From: Roseiarcus sp963741845
GTDB taxonomy: Bacteria; Pseudomonadota; Alphaproteobacteria; Rhizobiales; Beijerinckiaceae
DNA length: 64,000 nt
Assembly: GCA_963741845.1 (NCBI GenBank)
Contig: CAVUJV010000003.1
Location: 47,195 to 111,194, forward strand
Direction of reading: 5' to 3'
Both the position numbers and the translations under genes were made by a program. The notes beneath the pieces are model-generated. The model made no database searches, was not told where the DNA came from, and worked only from the letters and a program-made list of their open reading frames with translations. Shown piece by piece: positions 46,129 to 56,429 of this stretch; position 1 is the stretch's first letter, and the number at the start of each line of letters is the position of its first letter.

Positions 46129-46813
46129 GTGACTATCGCCGGCCTGTCGTCCATGGCAACTCGACACATCCTCGCGGACCTTGCCAGAGACTATGAGCAA
46201 CGCCGCGGAGTCGCGGTGGACATCCGCTCCATGGGCGGGGTCGAAGCGGCGAAGCTGTCGCGGGCCGGCGAGCCCACGGACATCGTCATTCTCGCCTCAA
46301 AGGTCATGAAGGCGCTGGAGGCGGAAGGCCATATCGTCAAGGGCAGCATAAGGGACTTTGCGCGATCGGAGATCGGCATTGCGGTTCGCGCGGGCGCGCC
46401 GCATCCCGGAATCGAGAACGAAGCGGCTGTCAACCAGGCCATGATCGACGCAAACCGCATCTGCTATTCGACTGGGCCGAGCGGCGATCATCTGAAGGCG
46501 CTCTGCGAGAAATGGGGCCTCAGCGACACCGTGCTCGCCCGCGCCCTCGTTGCGCCTCCGGGCGTGCCGGTCGCGAAGTCTCGTCGCCAGGGGCGAGGCC
46601 GATCTCGGCTTTCAGCAGCTCAGCGAACTCATCGGGCAGCCAGGAATCGACGTCGTCGGCCCCTTGCCGCCCGCGATACAGTCGGTCACGGTGTTCTCGT
46701 CCGGGTTGTCTAAAACGTCGGCGCAGCCAGAGGCCGCGCGGGCGCTCATCGCCTATCTGGCGTCGCCGGAGACGGGCGACGTAAAGCGGCGCTACGGCAT
46801 GGAGCCGGCTTAG
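46129..46813 (+). pseudogene. orphan ModA-like substrate-binding domain protein, frameshifted as sequenced
   Basis: About 228 codons. Type 2 periplasmic-binding fold: ILADLARDYEQRRGVAVDIRSMGG, AGEPTDIVILAS, then in another frame GEADLGFQQLSEL and SPETGDVKRRYGMEP. It has no signal peptide and no ABC permease or ATPase partner, so it is probably cytosolic. The frames join at 46577-46582 if one extra base is removed. GTG start with GGGAGGA upstream. It is the first gene of the lig operon, opposite the LysR gene; a ligand-binding or chaperone role in the aromatic pathway is possible. Function unknown. Confidence 0.75.
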
Positions 46814-46860
46814 CCGGCCCGAGCATCGCAATTCGAATTGGCCGCCTGGAGGCGTTCAGA

Positions 46861-47886
46861 ATGATCATCGACTGTCACGGACATTACACGACGGCGCCGA
46901 AGGCGCTGGAGGCCTGGCGCAATCAGCAGATCGCGGGGATCAAGGACCCCTCGGTCATGCCGAAGGTCGCGGACCTCAAGATCAGCGACGACGAATTGCG
47001 CGAGACGATCGAAGCGAACCAGCTGCGGCTCATGAAGGAGCGCGGCGCGGACCTCACCATCTTCTCGCCGCGCGCGAGCTTCATGGCCCATCATATCGGC
47101 GACTTCGCCATCAGCTCGACCTGGGCCGCGATCTGCAACGAGCTGTGCTATCGCGTCTCGAAGCTCTTTCCGGATAATTTCATCGGCGCGGCGATGCTTC
47201 CGCAGAGCCCCGGCGTCGACCCGAAGACCTGCATCCCCGAGCTTGAGCGCTGCGTGAAGGAATTCGGCTTCGTGGGGATCAATCTCAATCCCGATCCGTC
47301 GGGCGGCTGGTGGACGAGCCCGCCGCTCACCGACAGGCACTGGTATCCGATCTACGAAAAAATGGCCGAGTACGACATCCCCGCGATGATCCACGTCTCG
47401 ACCAGCTGCAACGCCTGCTTTCATACGACCGGCGCCCATTACATCAACGCCGACACGACGGCGGTGATGCAGCTCATCCAGGGCGATCTCTTCAAGGATT
47501 TCCCGACATTGCGCTTCGTCATCCCGCATGGCGGAGGCGCCGCGCCCTATCACTGGGGCCGTTATCGAGGGCTCGCGCAGGAACTCAAGAAGCCGCTTCT
47601 GCGCGACCATCTCCTGAAGAACGTGTTCTTCGACACCTGCGTCTATCATCAGCCGGGCATCGACCTGCTGACCAAAGTCATCCCGGTCGAGAATGTTCTG
47701 TTTGCGAGCGAGATGATCGGCGCGGTGCGCGGCGTCGATCCCGAGACGGGGCACAATTACGACGACACCAAGCGCTACATCGAGGCGGCCAATCTCACCG
47801 CCGAAGACCGCCACAAGATCTATGAAGGCAATGCGCGCCGGGTCTATCCGCGCCTTGACGAGGCGCTGAAGGCCAAGGGCCGCTGA
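46861..47886 (+). CDS. ligJ: 4-oxalomesaconate hydratase (amidohydrolase type)
   Basis: 341 residues. Metal-dependent amidohydrolase/decarboxylase-like barrel: N-terminal IIDCHGHYTT (His6, His8), MIHVSTSCNACFHTTGAHY, VIPHGGGAAPYHWGRYRG, and LFASEMIGAVRGVDPETG. In the 4,5-cleavage pathway it hydrates 4-oxalomesaconate to 4-carboxy-4-hydroxy-2-oxoadipate. GGAGG precedes the ATG. ligK follows after ten bases. Confidence 0.92.
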   Translation: MIIDCHGHYTTAPKALEAWRNQQIAGIKDPSVMPKVADLKISDDELRETIEANQLRLMKERGADLTIFSPRASFMAHHIGDFAISSTWAAICNELCYRVSKLFPDNFIGAAMLPQSPGVDPKTCIPELERCVKEFGFVGINLNPDPSGGWWTSPPLTDRHWYPIYEKMAEYDIPAMIHVSTSCNACFHTTGAHYINADTTAVMQLIQGDLFKDFPTLRFVIPHGGGAAPYHWGRYRGLAQELKKPLLRDHLLKNVFFDTCVYHQPGIDLLTKVIPVENVLFASEMIGAVRGVDPETGHNYDDTKRYIEAANLTAEDRHKIYEGNARRVYPRLDEALKAKGR

Positions 47887-47896
47887 GGAGCACCGG

Positions 47897-48580
47897 ATGA
47901 CCGAACTGGGCGTCGTTTATCGCAACATCAAGCGGGCGGATCGCGCCGCAACCGACGCGCTCGCCGAGTTCGGCGCAGCCACTGTCCATGAGGCGATGGG
48001 CCGCGTTGGGCTGATGAAGCCTTACATGAGGCCGATCTACGCGGGCGCACAAGTCTCCGGCACGGCGGTCACGGTGCTGCTGCATCCCGGCGACAACTGG
48101 ATGATGCATGTCGTGGCGGAGCAGATCCAGCCGGGCGACATCGTGGTGGCGGCGATCACCGCCGAATGCACGGACGGCTATTTCGGCGATCTGCTCGCGA
48201 CCTCGTTCATGGCGCGCGGGGCGCGCGCGCTCATCATCGATGCGGGCGTGCGCGACGTGAAGACGCTGACGGAGATGGGCTTCCCCGTCTGGAGCAAATG
48301 CGTCAGCGCGAAGGGTACGATCAAGGCGACGATCGGGTCGGTGAATATTCCGATTGTCTGCGCGGGCGCGCTCGTCAATCCGGGCGACGTGATCGTCGCG
48401 GACGACGACGGCGTGGTCGTGGCGCCTGCGGCCTCCGCCGAGAAAACGCTCGCGGCCGCCAAAGCCCGCGAGGCCAACGAGGGCGACAAGCGACAGAAGC
48501 TCGCGTCCGGCGTACTCGGCCTCGACATGTACAAAATGCGCGAGCCGCTTGAAAAAGCCGGCCTCAAATATATCGACTGA
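47897..48580 (+). CDS. ligK: 4-carboxy-4-hydroxy-2-oxoadipate aldolase/oxaloacetate decarboxylase
   Basis: 227 residues. RraA-like class II aldolase: TVHEAMGRVGLMKPYM, the pyruvate/metal motif GYFGDLLATSFMARGARALIIDAGVRDV, and a C-terminal VNPGDVIVADDDGVVV. It cleaves CHA to pyruvate and oxaloacetate, the last step of the pathway. It is tightly linked to ligJ and ligI. Confidence 0.93.
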   Translation: MTELGVVYRNIKRADRAATDALAEFGAATVHEAMGRVGLMKPYMRPIYAGAQVSGTAVTVLLHPGDNWMMHVVAEQIQPGDIVVAAITAECTDGYFGDLLATSFMARGARALIIDAGVRDVKTLTEMGFPVWSKCVSAKGTIKATIGSVNIPIVCAGALVNPGDVIVADDDGVVVAPAASAEKTLAAAKAREANEGDKRQKLASGVLGLDMYKMREPLEKAGLKYID

Positions 48581-48587
48581 GGGCCCG

Positions 48588-49545
48588 ATGACCGCTGCGA
48601 CACAGACCGGACGGCCGACCAGCGGGCCGTTCGAAAAGACCAGGGGCTGGCTCGACTGGTACGACGGTCCGAGCAAGCCGCGCTTCATGCCGCCTGCCGG
48701 CGCGGTCGACGCGCATTGCCACGTCTTCGGCCCCGGCGCGGAATTTCCTTACGCGCCCGAGCGCAAATACACGCCCTGCGATGCGAGCAAGGCTCAGCTC
48801 TTCGCGCTGCGCGACGGGCTCGGCTTCTCGCGCAACGTGATCGTGCAGGCGACCTGTCATGGCGCCGACAATCGCGCGATGGTCGACGCCTGTCTTGCGA
48901 GCGACGGAAGGGCGCGGGGCGTCGCCACGGTCCGGCGCAGCGTGAGCGACGAAGAGCTCAGGAGCCTGCATGACGCGGGCGTGCGCGGCGTGCGTTTCAA
49001 TTTCGTCAAACGCCTCGTCGACTTCACGCCGAAGGACGAGCTCATGGAGATCGCCGGGCGGATTGCGAAGCTGGGCTGGCATGTCGTGATCTATTTCGAG
49101 GCGGTCGACCTTCCGGAACTCTGGGACTTCTTCACCGCGCTGCCGACGACGGTCGTGGTCGACCACATGGGCCGCCCCGACGTGGCGAAACCGATCGACG
49201 GACCGGAGTTCTCGCTGTTCCTGAAATTCATGCGCGAGCACACGAACGTCTGGAGCAAGGTCTCCTGCCCCGAACGCCTTTCGCTTTCCGGCCCGAAGGC
49301 GCTGAATGGCGAGCAGAACGCCTATCGCGACGTTGTTCCCGTTCGCCCGCCGCGTCGTCGAGGAATTTCCGGACCGCGTGCTCTGGGGGACGGATTGGCC
49401 GCACCCCAACCTCAAGGATCACATGCCCGACGACGGCCTGCTGGTCGACTTCATCCCGCATATCGCGACGACAACCGAGCTGCAGCGGAAGCTGCTCGTC
49501 GACAACCCGATGCGGCTCTATTGGCCCGAGGAAAAAGGAGTCTGA
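48588..49545 (+). pseudogene. ligI: 2-pyrone-4,6-dicarboxylate lactonase, frameshifted as sequenced
   Basis: About 318 residues if repaired. Amidohydrolase fold: AVDAHCHVFGPGAEFPYAP, VQATCHGADN, GVRGVRFNFVKRL and VVDHMGRPD. The C-terminal block WGTDWPHPNLKDHMPDDG is in another frame. The join is at a CCC tract (49338-49340) with one extra C. LigI hydrolyses 2-pyrone-4,6-dicarboxylate to 4-oxalomesaconate. All catalytic blocks survive, so sequence error is likely. Confidence 0.88.
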
Positions 49546-49548
49546 ACC

Positions 49549-49962
49549 ATGGCTCTCGACAAGGAGTTCAAGGAAATTCCCGGCACGATCATCTTCGATG
49601 CCGAACAATCGCGCAAAGGTTACTGGCTCAACCAGTTCTGCATGTCGCTGATGAAGGCGGAGAACCGCGCGCGCTTCAAGGCGAACGAGCGCGCCTACCT
49701 CGACGAATGGAAGCTCACCGAGGAGCAGAAGCAGGCGGTGCTCGACCGTGATCTCAACCGCATGATGGCGCTCGGCGGAAACATCTACTTCCTGTCGAAG
49801 ATCGGCGCGACCGACGGCAAGAGCTTCCAGCAGATGGCCGGCTCGATGACCGGCATGAGCGAGGAGGAATACCGCGCCATGATGATCAAAGGCGGTCGCA
49901 AGATCGACGGCAACCGCAGGATTGGCGAGGACGGCGACGCTCAGCGTCCCCGGAAAGACTGA
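49549..49962 (+). CDS. ligA: protocatechuate 4,5-dioxygenase alpha subunit
   Basis: 137 residues. Small all-helical LigA fold: YWLNQFCMSLMKAENRARFKANERAYL and ALGGNIYFLSKIGATDGKSFQQMA. It caps the LigB active site in the alpha2beta2 extradiol dioxygenase. AAAAAGGAG lies before the ATG. ligB follows after 35 bases. Confidence 0.95.
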   Translation: MALDKEFKEIPGTIIFDAEQSRKGYWLNQFCMSLMKAENRARFKANERAYLDEWKLTEEQKQAVLDRDLNRMMALGGNIYFLSKIGATDGKSFQQMAGSMTGMSEEEYRAMMIKGGRKIDGNRRIGEDGDAQRPRKD

Positions 49963-49997
49963 CGTTCTCCCGATTTCACCATTTGAGGATCCGGAAC

Positions 49998-50855
49998 ATG
50001 GCCCGCATCACCGCCTCCCTCTATACCTCGCACATTCCCGCTGTCGGCGCGGCCTTCGACCTTGGAAAGACGGAGGAGCCTTACTGGAAGCCGGTGTTCG
50101 CCGGATACGACTTCACCAAGGAATGGGAGAAGTCGCACACGCCCGACGTGATCTTCCTCGTCTACAACGATCACGCCACCGCCTTCAGTCTCCAGATGAT
50201 CCCCACTTTCGCGATCATGACAGGCCCGGAATTCAACCCGGCGGACGAAGGCTATGGCGCGCGCCCGGTGCCGAAGGTCATCGGCCACCCCGAGCTTGCC
50301 TCGCACATCGCCTCCGAGGTGATTCAGCAGGACTTCGATCTGACGATGGTCAACGAGATCGACGTCGATCACGGCCTCACGGTGCCCTTGAGCTGCGTTT
50401 TCGGCAAGGTCGACGCCTGGCCGTGCAAGATCATCCCCTTTGCCGTCAACGTCGTGCAGCATCCCGTGCCTTCGGGCGCGCGGTGCTTCGCTCTGGGACA
50501 GGCGATCCGCAAGGCGATCGAGAGCTACCCCGAGGATCTCAAGGTTCAGATCTGGGGCACCGGCGGCATGAGCCACCAGCTTCAGGGGCCTCGCGCCGGC
50601 CTGATCAACAGGGATTGGGACAACAAGTTCCTCGACGAGTTGATCGACGACCCCCGCGAGCTCGCGAAGATGCCGAATATCGAATATGTCCGCGAGGCGG
50701 GCTCGGAAGGCATCGAACTCGTGATGTGGCTGATCGCGCGCGGCGCGATGGCGGATGTCGCTGGAGGCCCGAAGCCGAGGGTCGTGCATCGCTTCTACCA
50801 TGTCCCCGCGTCGAACACCGCAGTCGGGCATCTCGTTCTCGAGAACGCGGCGTAA
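49998..50855 (+). CDS. ligB: protocatechuate 4,5-dioxygenase beta subunit
   Basis: 285 residues. Catalytic class III extradiol subunit: Fe(II) ligands fit His12 (TSHIPAVG), His59 (YNDHATAF) and Glu240 (SEGIEL), and the acid-base His193 lies in GGMSHQLQG. It opens protocatechuate between C4 and C5 to 4-carboxy-2-hydroxymuconate-6-semialdehyde. A possible upstream TTG start adds five residues; ATG 49998 is preferred. Confidence 0.96.
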   Translation: MARITASLYTSHIPAVGAAFDLGKTEEPYWKPVFAGYDFTKEWEKSHTPDVIFLVYNDHATAFSLQMIPTFAIMTGPEFNPADEGYGARPVPKVIGHPELASHIASEVIQQDFDLTMVNEIDVDHGLTVPLSCVFGKVDAWPCKIIPFAVNVVQHPVPSGARCFALGQAIRKAIESYPEDLKVQIWGTGGMSHQLQGPRAGLINRDWDNKFLDELIDDPRELAKMPNIEYVREAGSEGIELVMWLIARGAMADVAGGPKPRVVHRFYHVPASNTAVGHLVLENAA

Positions 50856-50880
50856 GGCTCGACATACAAGGGATCAAGGA

Positions 50881-51840
50881 ATGACAAAGTCCATCAAGGC
50901 GGCGCTCGCCGGCGCCGGAGCCTTCGGCCTGAAGCATCTCGACGCCATCAAGAATATCGCGGGCGTCGAGGTCATCTCGCTCGTTGGACGCGAGCTCGAC
51001 AAGACGCAGGAAGCGGCGGCGAAATATGGCGTCGGCCACGCCACGACCGACCTCGCCGACACCCTCAAGCTGCCGGACCTCGACGCGGTCATTCTCGCGA
51101 CGCCAACTCAGATGCACGCCGCGCAGGCCATACAGTGCCTCGACGCCGGCAAGCATGTGCAGGTCGAAATCCCGCTCGCCGACAGTCTCAAGGACGCGGA
51201 AGCCGTCGTCGAGAAGCAGAAGAAGACTGGCCTCATCGCCATGGTCGGGCATACGCGGCGCTTCAACCCGAGCCATCAATATGTGCGCAAGCGCATCCTC
51301 GCGGATGAGTTCCATATCCAGCAGATGGACGTGCAGACCTATTTCTTCCGCCGCACGAACATGAACGCGCTCGGCCAGGCGCGCTCATGGACCGACCATC
51401 TGCTCTGGCACCATGCGGCGCACACCGTCGATCTCTTCGCCTATCAGTGCCGCTCGCCGATCGTGCAGGCGAACGCCCTCGAAGGCCCGATCCATCCGAC
51501 GCTTGGCATCGCGATGGACATGAGCATCCAGCTCAAGGCGGAGAACGGCGCCATCTGCACGCTCTCGCTCTCCTTCAACAACGACGGGCCGCTCGGCACC
51601 TTCTTCCGCTACATCGGCGACACCGCGACCTATATCGCCCGCTACGACGATCTCTACACCGGCAAGGACGAGAAGATCGACGTGAGCAAGGTCGACGTCT
51701 CGATGAATGGCATCGAACTGCAGGACCGCGAGTTCTTCTCGGCGATCCGCGAAGGCCGCGAACCCAATGCGAGCGTGGCGCAGGTCCTGCCCTGCTATCA
51801 GGCGCTCGGCGCGATGGAGAAGCAGCTTAAGGCGGGGTGA
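50881..51840 (+). CDS. ligC: 4-carboxy-2-hydroxymuconate-6-semialdehyde dehydrogenase
   Basis: 319 residues. Gfo/Idh/MocA fold: N-terminal Rossmann AALAGAGAFGLKHLDAI, VQVEIPLADSLKDAE, and substrate-domain HTRRFNPSHQYVRKRI and WTDHLLWHHAAHTVDLF. It oxidises the ring-cleavage product with NADP to 2-pyrone-4,6-dicarboxylate. It is the last gene of the operon, 25 bases after ligB and convergent with the sulfate-reduction operon. Confidence 0.95.
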   Translation: MTKSIKAALAGAGAFGLKHLDAIKNIAGVEVISLVGRELDKTQEAAAKYGVGHATTDLADTLKLPDLDAVILATPTQMHAAQAIQCLDAGKHVQVEIPLADSLKDAEAVVEKQKKTGLIAMVGHTRRFNPSHQYVRKRILADEFHIQQMDVQTYFFRRTNMNALGQARSWTDHLLWHHAAHTVDLFAYQCRSPIVQANALEGPIHPTLGIAMDMSIQLKAENGAICTLSLSFNNDGPLGTFFRYIGDTATYIARYDDLYTGKDEKIDVSKVDVSMNGIELQDREFFSAIREGREPNASVAQVLPCYQALGAMEKQLKAG

Positions 51841-51877
51841 GGCAGGGGACGATAACGCGCGTCCCACAATTTGCGGA

Positions 51878-52399
51878 CTACCGCGCCCGCGCCTCGGTCA
51901 CCGTCAGCCATGGTCGCGGCCCGGGAACAGCTTTCTCGTCGGGCGCGCTCGCGCGCTGGTAGTGGATTGGAACGCCCGGAAGGCGGCCGGATTCGAGGGC
52001 GCGCAGAGTCGGCTCGTTCGTCACAGCAAAAGAGTCGAAGCCGCACCGCAGCATGAGCGGAATCGCATCGATCAACACATCGCCAACCGCCCGCAACTCG
52101 CCCTTGAACCGATAGCGGTCGCGCAGCAGACGCGCGTAAGAAAAGGCGCGCCCGTCGCCGAATTTCGCGAAACCCAGCGCGACCATCGGCCGGCTCGCAA
52201 GATCCTGCAGATGCTCCTGGGCTTCGGCGCCCGCCTCAACCGAAACGCCCACCGGCGCGTTGCGCCCCTCGAGCGCCTCGCGCTCGGCGAGCCAGCGCTT
52301 CAACGAAACGACGGCTCCGCCCGTCGCGGGGAGCGGCTCGCCGTCGGCGACAAACATCCATTCGTCCTCGACAAAGCCTTTGCGGCGCCAGAGCTGCAT
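51878..52399 (-). CDS. DUF934 protein of the sulfite-reduction operon
   Basis: 173 residues. Contains PVGVSVEAGAEAQEHLQDLA, MVALGFAKFGDGRAFSYARLLRDRY and LRAVGDVLIDAIPLMLRCGFDSF, typical of DUF934. It is widely linked to cysI/cysH in proteobacteria and probably helps sulfite reduction, but no biochemical role is established. The ATG overlaps the cysH stop by one base (TGATG). Confidence 0.9.
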   Translation of the reverse strand: MQLWRRKGFVEDEWMFVADGEPLPATGGAVVSLKRWLAEREALEGRNAPVGVSVEAGAEAQEHLQDLASRPMVALGFAKFGDGRAFSYARLLRDRYRFKGELRAVGDVLIDAIPLMLRCGFDSFAVTNEPTLRALESGRLPGVPIHYQRASAPDEKAVPGPRPWLTVTEARAR

Positions 52400-53133
52400 C
52401 AGATATCGGCTCCCGCATTGAGCGGCCCGAGATGGATGCCGCATTCCGTCTTGGCCCGGCCGCGCCAGCGGCCCGCGCGCTCGTCCTCACCGGGACGCAC
52501 CGCGCTCGTGCAGGGCAGGCAGCCGATCGACGGGAAGCCCCTGGCGACCAGAGGATGGGGCGGCAGGCCCGCTTCCCTGATGTAATCGAGCACGTCGGTC
52601 GCGCTCCAACCGACCAGCGGATTGATCTTCACCCGCTCGCCCTCCGCCTCGAACAGAGGCAGCGTCGAGCGCACAGCGCTCTGAAAGCCTTTGCGCCCCG
52701 TGATCCAGGCGTCATAGCCTTCCATCGCTTCCGCGAGCGGACGCACTTTGCGGATCTCGCAGCAACGGTCCGGATCGCTGGCGAAGAGAAACTTCTCCGG
52801 ATCTTCCTGCGCCAGCGTCTCCTGGCGCGGCTCCGCGACGATCACGTTCTCAAGGCCGAGCGTCTCCACGAGCGCGTCGCGATAGGCGAGCGTCTCGGGA
52901 AAGTGTTGGCCCGTATCGACGAATATGACCGGCGTCTTCGCATCCACCCGCGACACCATATGAAGGAGCGCCGCCGCATCCGCGCCGAAGCTGGAGACGA
53001 GCGCGACCCGGCCCGGATAGAGGTCCTCGATCACGAGGCGTAGAAGGGACGACGCCTTGACGCTTGCGAACCGCGCTTCGAGGCGCGACGCGGCGATCTG
53101 GTCGCCGAACAGCTTGACGTCGTGGGCGCTCAT
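52399..53133 (-). CDS. cysH: adenylyl-sulfate (APS) reductase
   Basis: 244 residues. PP-loop-type SSFGADAAALLHM near 48, the iron-sulfur cysteines Cys124-Cys125 (DRCCEIRKV) and Cys205/Cys208 (GCLPC), and the catalytic Cys231 in TECGIH. The four cluster cysteines indicate an APS reductase rather than a PAPS reductase. It makes sulfite from activated sulfate. The start directly abuts the cysI stop (TGA-ATG). Confidence 0.94.
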   Translation of the reverse strand: MSAHDVKLFGDQIAASRLEARFASVKASSLLRLVIEDLYPGRVALVSSFGADAAALLHMVSRVDAKTPVIFVDTGQHFPETLAYRDALVETLGLENVIVAEPRQETLAQEDPEKFLFASDPDRCCEIRKVRPLAEAMEGYDAWITGRKGFQSAVRSTLPLFEAEGERVKINPLVGWSATDVLDYIREAGLPPHPLVARGFPSIGCLPCTSAVRPGEDERAGRWRGRAKTECGIHLGPLNAGADI

Positions 53134-54794
<1,661 letters not shown>

Positions 54795-54808
<14 letters not shown>

Positions 54809-55142
54809 GTTCGGCCTCCACGACCGCGGTCGGGCCGCTATGCGGCGCCTGACCATGAGCCTGCTTGCCAAGGTCGCGCCGGATCGTCGGGCCGGCGGCC
54901 CGGATCGCCTCGCGAAGCGACTTTGGCGCAACATGGCCGTTGCGCTCTTCAACCGGGACGGCATAGGGCTCGACGACGACATTCGCCGCCTCGTCGGCCT
55001 GCGCGCGCTTCAGCGCCTCGGCGGCAGCGGCTGCGTCGGATATGACGGCGGCGCGGTTGAAATCCTCGGTCCAGGTCCCGTCCTTCGCAAGAAAGACGAC
55101 GAGACCATCCGCGAGGCGGCTGGCGGCGATGACGTCTGGCAT
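54795..55142 (-). CDS. DUF2849 protein, first gene of the sulfite-reduction operon
   Basis: 115 residues. ASRLADGLVVFLAKDGTWTEDF and ADEAANVVVEPYAVPVEERNG match DUF2849, found in Alphaproteobacteria next to cysI. It may act as a small accessory protein of the reductase; no activity is known. It overlaps the cysI start. The siroheme synthase gene often found upstream is not present here. Confidence 0.88.
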
Positions 55143-55448
55143 CAGGCACTCTTCGAGCAGCGTCCGGACGCCGCGATCGGTCGAGGCCGTAGCACATTGT
55201 ACCGTTAGATTCTATAACTAATTTTGTATTACATTATAATATTGTTTTACTGCCCGTTGTTCTCTCGCGCTCGCCACTGACTCGGATTGGCGAGCGGATC
55301 GTGCGGACAGGTGGGCCTTCGCCGCGCACGACCGGTTTGCAGCATGTCGATCCGCCTGAAGGCTTTGCTCGCGAAGAGGGCCGGCCAGTCGCGGACTTTC
55401 ACGCGCCAGATGTCGGCGGGCTGGGACGCGCCGCTCCGATATCCTGCT
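55143..55448. promoter_or_regulatory. gene-free stretch with AT-rich promoter of the cys operon
   Basis: 55203-55258 is strikingly AT-rich in a GC-rich window. On the cys strand it contains a perfect -10 TATAAT (55238-55233) and an imperfect dyad GTTA-N7-TAAC near 55202-55216. No good -35 is visible, which suggests activator-dependent transcription. The rest (55260-55448) shows no convincing gene; a 94-codon open frame there is not supported. Confidence 0.45.
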
Positions 55449-56330
55449 TCAGCGCGTTGGAACGGGCTGCTCGCCGCGATAATCGTAAAAGCCCCGTTGC
55501 GTCTTGCGGCCGAGCCAGCCCGCCTCGACATATTTCACGAGCAACGGGCAGGGACGGTACTTCGAATCTGCGAGCCCATCATGCAGCACCTGCATGATGG
55601 CGAGGCAGGTGTCGAGGCCGATGAAGTCGGCGAGCTGGAGCGGTCCCATCGGGTGATTGGCGCCAAGCCGCATGGCCGTGTCGATGGATTCGACGGACCC
55701 TACGCCTTCGTAGAGGGTGTAGATCGCCTCGTTGATCATCGGCAGGAGGATGCGATTGACAATGAAGGCCGGGAAATCCTCGGACATCGTCGCCGTCTTG
55801 CCGAGCCGGGTCACGAAGGCCTTGGCGGCCTCGAACGTGTCGTCCCGCGTGGCGATGCCCCGAATGAGCTCGACGAGCTGCATGCGCGGCACGGGGTTCA
55901 TGAAATGCATCCCGATGAAGCGCTCGGGATTGGCGGTCACTGCCGCGAGGCGCGTGATGGAGATCGAGGACGTGTTGGAAGCGACGATCGTGTCGGGCTT
56001 CACGAACGACCGGAGGGACGTGAAGATTTTGCGTTTGACCTCCTCGTCCTCCGACGCCGCCTCGACCACCAGATCGCAGTCGGAGAGTTTGTCGAGCGTT
56101 GGCGCATAGTGGATCCGCTCGAGCACGGCCTTGCGTTCGGCGTCCGCCATCTGGCCTTTGGCGACCTGTCGAGACAGCAGGCCGTTGACCGTGGCGAGGC
56201 CCGCGTTGACGCGCTCCTCGGACAGGTCGGTCAGATAGACCTTCACTCCGGCCTGGGCGGACACCTGGGCGATCCCCGCGCCCATCTGCCCCGCCCCGAT
56301 GACGCCAATCGTATCAATATTGAGAGCCAT
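55449..56330 (-). CDS. hbd: 3-hydroxybutyryl-CoA dehydrogenase
   Basis: 293 residues. NAD-binding GVIGAGQMGAGIAQVSAQAG near 8-27, the signature GMHFMNPVPRMQLVELIRG with the catalytic His near 140, and C-terminal DFIGLDTCLAIMQVLHDGL. It interconverts acetoacetyl-CoA and 3-hydroxybutyryl-CoA, linking PHB turnover, butyrate oxidation and the ethylmalonyl-CoA pathway. It lies 99 bases downstream of etfA on the same strand. Confidence 0.94.
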   Translation of the reverse strand: MALNIDTIGVIGAGQMGAGIAQVSAQAGVKVYLTDLSEERVNAGLATVNGLLSRQVAKGQMADAERKAVLERIHYAPTLDKLSDCDLVVEAASEDEEVKRKIFTSLRSFVKPDTIVASNTSSISITRLAAVTANPERFIGMHFMNPVPRMQLVELIRGIATRDDTFEAAKAFVTRLGKTATMSEDFPAFIVNRILLPMINEAIYTLYEGVGSVESIDTAMRLGANHPMGPLQLADFIGLDTCLAIMQVLHDGLADSKYRPCPLLVKYVEAGWLGRKTQRGFYDYRGEQPVPTR

Positions 56331-56429
56331 TGCAGAGACGTCCAACGCAAATTTGGACCGCGGATCATAGACGAGCAGAAACGGGCGTCCAGTCGGACGC
56401 CTCGTCCCCGCGCGTTTCCCCGGTTTCCT

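Noticed and set aside
45900..46196. Small forward open frame (98 codons) before the ModA-like gene
   Set aside because: It overlaps the GTG-started gene in another frame and has no ribosome site or similarity; the region is better read as the operon leader.
55247..55531. 94-codon reverse open frame between the cys operon and hbd
   Set aside because: It overlaps the 3' end of hbd, has no recognisable features, and its composition is that of shadow frames.
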